Positions 60,634 to 64,000 of a stretch of DNA of 64,000 bases are shown one piece after another. Position 1 is the stretch's first letter; every line of letters starts with the position of its first letter. The DNA comes from Lentilactobacillus parafarraginis DSM 18390 = JCM 14109 (GTDB lineage Bacteria; Bacillota; Bacilli; Lactobacillales; Lactobacillaceae): positions 50,037 through 114,036 of the forward strand of contig NZ_AZFZ01000001.1 in the NCBI RefSeq assembly GCF_001435895.1, in the 5' to 3' direction. The notes under the pieces were generated by a model. It was not told where the DNA came from and searched no databases. It saw nothing but the letters and a program-made list of their open reading frames with translations. Both the position numbers and the translations under genes were made by a program.

Positions 60634-61473
60634 TTGATAACGTATGCCCTTACCATGATTGCAATTGGGGTTTTTGCCGGCCTGGCCGGCGCCGTCCTTG
60701 GACTTGGCGGTGGGATCATTCTCACGCCAATTCTGACACTGCTCATGGGCGTTGACATCAAGTATGCCATTGGAGCCAGCATTATCGCCGTGATCGCCAC
60801 CAGTTCGGGCGCCACAATCGCTTACCTGCAGAACCAAATTTTGAATCTGCGGGTTGCCATGTTTTTGGAAATTGCGACCACGTTGGGCGCTTTAAGCGGG
60901 GCCCTTTTAACCGGCGTGCTGGATCCCAAGTACCTCTACATTTTGTTTGGCCTGCTGCTATTATTTTCGGCGTACAACATGATTCGAAAATTACGGCGAA
61001 ACGAAGGGGTTCTCAATCGGGCCCATCCGGACGCTTTGGCAAGTAAGTTCAAGCTCAACAGCACCTACTTTGATAAGGCTGCCATGAAGCAAATTGACTA
61101 CCAGGTCGAAAACATCCCCGGCGGCTTTGCCATGATGTACGGTGCCGGCATTGCCAGTGGCTTATTGGGGATCGGTTCGGGGGCCTTCAAAGTTACGGCA
61201 ATGGATACCATCATGAAAATGCCGTTGAAGCCCTCCACGTCAACCAGTAATCTGATGATGGGCGTCACGGCGGCCGCCAGTGCCACGGTTTACTTCTTCA
61301 ACGGCTCCATCAAGCCGCAGATTGCCGTTCCCTTGGCACTGGGGATTCTAGTCGGTGCAACCCTGGGATCCCGGCTAATGCAGCATTTGTCCGCTCGATT
61401 TATCCGGCTGATTTTTATTCCCGTCCTCGCCTATATTGGTCTGGAAATGTTTGTGAAAGGAATTCGATTATAA
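60634..61473 (+). CDS. TauE/SafE-family membrane exporter
   Basis: A 279-residue polytopic membrane protein starting at TTG (60634) with AAGGAG about 10 bases upstream. The two homologous halves are marked by GLAGAVLGLGGGIILTPIL near the N-terminus and GIASGLLGIGSGAFKVTAM near the middle, which is the TauE/SafE (DUF81) signature. Members export sulfite, sulfoacetate or other anions; the substrate is not known. It is followed with no gap by a DUF1634 gene. Confidence 0.9.
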   Translation: MITYALTMIAIGVFAGLAGAVLGLGGGIILTPILTLLMGVDIKYAIGASIIAVIATSSGATIAYLQNQILNLRVAMFLEIATTLGALSGALLTGVLDPKYLYILFGLLLLFSAYNMIRKLRRNEGVLNRAHPDALASKFKLNSTYFDKAAMKQIDYQVENIPGGFAMMYGAGIASGLLGIGSGAFKVTAMDTIMKMPLKPSTSTSNLMMGVTAAASATVYFFNGSIKPQIAVPLALGILVGATLGSRLMQHLSARFIRLIFIPVLAYIGLEMFVKGIRL

Positions 61474-61851
61474 ATGAAACAGTCACCTAAAAACGTCTCC
61501 GAAGAAATGGCCGATGTTGAAGTCATGATTGGCAAAATTCTGCGAATTGGCGTCATCATCTCAGCCAGTATTATGATCGTCGGAATTGTGTTATTGATCC
61601 TGACTGGTAAGAGCGGTTATCCCGGAGATACCTACCCGACCAACTTCTCACAAATTGGTCAGGGCCTCATTCAGTTCAAACCGTTTGCCATTATGATGCT
61701 GGGTATCTTTTGTTTGATTCTGACGCCGGTTTTGCGAGTGGTCGTCTCAATTTATTCGTTCTACAAAGAACACGACAGAATGTATGTCATTATTACCACC
61801 GCCGTGCTGATTATTTTAGCGGTTTGCTTAATTGTGGGGATTAGAGCTTAG
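61474..61851 (+). CDS. DUF1634-family small membrane protein
   Basis: A 125-residue protein with three predicted membrane segments (LRIGVIISASIMIVGIVLLI, IMMLGIFCLILTPVLRVVVS, VIITTAVLIILAVCLIVGI). The ATG follows the TauE stop directly. DUF1634 genes are frequently found next to TauE/SafE genes, suggesting a joint role, but the function is not known. Confidence 0.88.
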   Translation: MKQSPKNVSEEMADVEVMIGKILRIGVIISASIMIVGIVLLILTGKSGYPGDTYPTNFSQIGQGLIQFKPFAIMMLGIFCLILTPVLRVVVSIYSFYKEHDRMYVIITTAVLIILAVCLIVGIRA

Positions 61852-61906
61852 CGCCGCTTAAAAATTTTGCTGAAATTTGGACGCGTGAGATCAGAATATC
61901 CAAAAA

Positions 61907-61946
61907 GGTTAGCTTCCAGAATATGTTGGAGGCTAACCTTTTTTAT
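61907..61946 (+). terminator. Bidirectional terminator between the DUF1634 and DUF4097 genes
   Basis: AGGTTAGCTTCCA pairs with TGGAGGCTAACCT (one mismatch), flanked by A-runs and T-runs, so it can act in both directions on the two convergent operons. Confidence 0.9.
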
Positions 61947-61989
61947 CCACTTCTATTTCGGCAAAAGACGGTTATTCAGTCACAAACAG

Positions 61990-62931
61990 CTACCTGACCG
62001 TCACATCGCCGCTGTCTGTACTGAACCGATAGAGGACGGCATTGGTCTTACCCATTTGCCACGAGTCACTACCAGACTTGCCAAACAGGGACACGTCCCC
62101 GCCATCCGCGTTGGTGCTGATCTGCACGTGCTTGCGGTCAGGAATGACGGCCTCAATATCACTGCCGTCGGTATTCACCGTGGCCGAGCTGGTCACGTGA
62201 TTATTGATCAATTTGACGTCGCCACCATCGGAATTGATTGTCGCGTCCTTGAACTTGGTTTCAGTGACTGACACATCCCCGCCATCGGTTGAGATTTGAC
62301 TGGCACCCTTTGAAAAATCAGCATTCTGATAAGTCAGGTCGCCGCCATCACTGCTCTGGGTAATTCCCGGGGCGCTCACGTTTTTCAAGGTCGTGTCATC
62401 GGTGTTCGTTAGATTAAGCGCTGAGTGAACCTTGACGTTAGTCATCTCAACGTCAGCATCACCAGATAACTTTAATTGATCCAGACTTAGGTCCGTCATC
62501 GTCACTTCGTTATAGGTATGACCATCCACACCCTTTAATGTCATTTTCCTTGGCACCGTAATCGTCACCTTGCCGCCATCGTCATTGTAACTATTGATAC
62601 TAAAGCCAATGATGCGGGTACGGTGACGTTGCGCGCCGTCAATCGTGAGGGTGTTGCCGGATTGCGTCACGTGATTAAATTTCGGATACGAAACGGTTGG
62701 CCGGTCAACATTGCCGGTTTTAATCACGACACCGCTCTCGGTTTGGAAATTCAGTTGGTCAAAAGATTTGAGCTGTTTGGTGATCGGCTTCAGTCCCTGG
62801 GTTTGCTCATCAGCTACCTTCAGGCCGTTATCCCAAACAATTGTCTTAAATCCGGTATGGCCAAGGGCAACGGCAGTCAAAATAACGCCGAGGATGGTGA
62901 GTGCCAACCCGATAATTGTTGATTTTCTCAT
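61990..62931 (-). CDS. DUF4097-family cell-surface beta-strand repeat protein
   Basis: A 313-residue protein. One N-terminal membrane segment (STIIGLALTILGVILTAVALG) anchors a large extracellular domain made of repeating short beta strands. The repeat SDGGD/TDGGDV occurs about seven times at 18-25 residue spacing (from about residue 195), as in beta-helical DUF4097 proteins (LiaG/YvlB-like). It overlaps the DUF1700 gene by 4 bases. The family is tied to envelope stress in Firmicutes; a direct role is not proven. Confidence 0.88.
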   Translation of the reverse strand: MRKSTIIGLALTILGVILTAVALGHTGFKTIVWDNGLKVADEQTQGLKPITKQLKSFDQLNFQTESGVVIKTGNVDRPTVSYPKFNHVTQSGNTLTIDGAQRHRTRIIGFSINSYNDDGGKVTITVPRKMTLKGVDGHTYNEVTMTDLSLDQLKLSGDADVEMTNVKVHSALNLTNTDDTTLKNVSAPGITQSSDGGDLTYQNADFSKGASQISTDGGDVSVTETKFKDATINSDGGDVKLINNHVTSSATVNTDGSDIEAVIPDRKHVQISTNADGGDVSLFGKSGSDSWQMGKTNAVLYRFSTDSGDVTVR

Positions 62932-63566
62932 TTTTGCCGCCCCTTTCCATGTTTTTCAGCCCGATTTTGGGGCACTACCTTGTGGTAAGCCCACTGAGAA
63001 AAGTTTGTGACGCCACGAATAATCCCGTTAAATGCGGCCGAAAATACCGGACTCATTAAGACCAAAATTCCGACAACGGTCATCCCAACGCCAATGTAAA
63101 GCATGCTTAGCCAGGCATCGGATGGCAGAATACCAATGCCGACCACCAGGCTCCCAAGACCGCCAAAGATGATCCCAACCGCCAGCGCAATCAGGCCAAC
63201 GAGGATGCTAAAGGCTGTTGCAAAAATGGCAACCGATAGTCCCGCTAACCCGAGGGCTAAGGGGATCGTGACCGGCGTTGATAACACCGCTAGGATAATG
63301 AGCCAAACGGTTTTAACGTTGTCCTTCGGCTTGGCAGCGCGCGATTGTTTGTCACTACTCTGGTCGGCTTGTAAATTTTTAATCGAATAATCTGCTAAAA
63401 CCTTTCGAGCCAATTGCCGTGGCGTGCCCAATTCCCGAACACAATCGTTATAGGCGGTAAAGTTGCCGTCCTGTAGATACTCGGTATAGAAATCAACCAC
63501 TTCACTTCGCTCTTCGGCATCCAATTGGCTTAGCAGCCCCGTGAATTCCGCAATGTAATCATTCAT
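62928..63566 (-). CDS. DUF1700-family membrane protein
   Basis: A 212-residue protein. The N-terminal DUF1700 helical domain (YIAEFTGLLSQLDAEERSEVVDFYTEYLQDG, read in parts) precedes a membrane portion with four segments (residues about 95-190) and a basic C-terminus. It overlaps the PadR gene by 8 bases and the DUF4097 gene by 4 bases. The PadR-DUF1700-DUF4097 trio is a recurrent Firmicutes operon. Confidence 0.9.
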   Translation of the reverse strand: MNDYIAEFTGLLSQLDAEERSEVVDFYTEYLQDGNFTAYNDCVRELGTPRQLARKVLADYSIKNLQADQSSDKQSRAAKPKDNVKTVWLIILAVLSTPVTIPLALGLAGLSVAIFATAFSILVGLIALAVGIIFGGLGSLVVGIGILPSDAWLSMLYIGVGMTVVGILVLMSPVFSAAFNGIIRGVTNFSQWAYHKVVPQNRAEKHGKGRQK

Positions 63567-63876
63567 TCAACTCATCTCCCAACATCTTATCAACCCCGTC
63601 TTTAAATTCCTGCCATTCCTGTTGAATCATGTCAAACTGTCGCTTACCTTCCGCTGTAATTTTGTAATACCGGCGATTGCGTCCCTGATAGGGCTGATCG
63701 TACGTCGTCAATAAGCCGTTCTTTTTCAACCGCCTCAAAACCGGATACATCGTGGATTCTGAGACCGTGATCGATTCCTGAATCTTCTGGGTCAGGGCAT
63801 AACCGTAATAATCATCATGGGATAACAACCCCAGCACGCACCCATCCAAAAGTTCGGAACTCATTTGAATTGCCAT
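63559..63876 (-). CDS. PadR-family transcriptional regulator
   Basis: A 105-residue winged-helix protein: LLDGCVLGLLSHDDYYGYAL, then SESTMYPVLRRLKKNGLL and the wing QGRNRRYYKITAEGKRQ. The short C-terminal helix is for dimerization. As first gene of the operon with an AT-rich palindrome over its promoter, it is probably an autorepressor that also controls the two envelope genes. The signal is unknown. Confidence 0.95.
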   Translation of the reverse strand: MAIQMSSELLDGCVLGLLSHDDYYGYALTQKIQESITVSESTMYPVLRRLKKNGLLTTYDQPYQGRNRRYYKITAEGKRQFDMIQQEWQEFKDGVDKMLGDELNE

Positions 63877-63900
63877 ATTGTCACCTCTACAATACTATAT

Positions 63901-63915
63901 ATCATATAATATGAT
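63901..63915 (-). promoter_or_regulatory. Operator-like palindrome before the padR gene
   Basis: ATCATAT-A-ATATGAT, a perfect 15-bp palindrome located about 10 bp downstream of the -10 box and upstream of the ribosome binding site. PadR-family operators are typically AT-rich palindromes of this kind. Confidence 0.7.
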
Positions 63916-63924
63916 TTCATGAAT

Positions 63925-63953
63925 ATCTTACCGAACTTCCGATTACTTGTCAA
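63925..63953 (-). promoter_or_regulatory. Promoter of the padR-DUF1700-DUF4097 operon
   Basis: TTGACA-17 bp-TAAGAT on the minus strand, upstream of the palindrome. Confidence 0.82.
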
Positions 63954-64000
63954 CGACAATGTTTGAAATATAAAAACTACTAAGCTTAGAGGCGTATATG

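Overview
The window is a chromosomal segment of a low-to-moderate-GC Gram-positive bacterium of the family Lactobacillaceae. This rests on gene order (ligA-camS-gatCAB-dagK-rlmD, ctsR-clpC beside rpoBC, ecfA1-ecfA2-ecfT-truA behind rplQ, a str operon without tuf), on T-box and L-box control, and on zinc-type S14 and L36. A Lentilactobacillus-like genus is my best guess, but it is not proven from sequence alone. Most genes are on the minus strand. The plus strand carries only a YkvS-like gene, a prepilin peptidase, and a TauE/DUF1634 pair.

Layout from left to right. 1-2.5 kb holds a glycine-betaine ABC transporter (opuA type, substrate-binding gene cut by the window edge) with a hairpin in its leader, followed by about 0.5 kb of what looks like gene debris. 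3-15 kb is the pcrA-(acetyltransferase)-ligA-camS-gatCAB-dagK-rlmD block for DNA repair, Gln-tRNA transamidation and lipid recycling. 15-18.6 kb has a purK-like ATP-grasp gene with an eroded active site, xpt, a glucosaminidase, a YkvS-like gene and an ECF substrate-binding subunit. 18.7-23 kb is rpsI-rplM, truA and the shared ECF energizing module. 23.2-37.1 kb is the S10/spc/alpha ribosomal superoperon with secY, adk, infA and rpoA. 37.4-40.6 kb is fusA-rpsG-rpsL. After a divergent prepilin peptidase come rpoC and rpoB (41.6-48.9 kb), then clpC-ctsR.

52.2-53.4 kb carries a palindromic repeat element and an eight-tRNA array (Val-Lys-Leu-Thr-Gly-Arg-Pro-Pro in transcription order) with no rRNA. 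Next to it is an unassigned structured RNA candidate with its own -10 box and a strong terminator. 53.9-59.2 kb has T-box-controlled serS, a deoxynucleoside kinase, a LacD-type aldolase and a lysine permease behind a lysine riboswitch. 59.2-64 kb has a GNAT acetyltransferase, a PAP2 phosphatase, TauE/DUF1634 genes and a PadR-DUF1700-DUF4097 operon of envelope-stress type.

Most of the window is core machinery: transcription, translation, secretion, proteostasis and repair. The points that most deserve a second look are the ~175-nt RNA candidate near 53.6 kb, the tRNA-Thr with an A34 (AGU) anticodon, the purK-like protein lacking the family's substrate motifs, and the terminator-like hairpin between the rpoB promoter and the rpoB start. 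No CRISPR array, prophage, insertion sequence or rRNA gene was seen.
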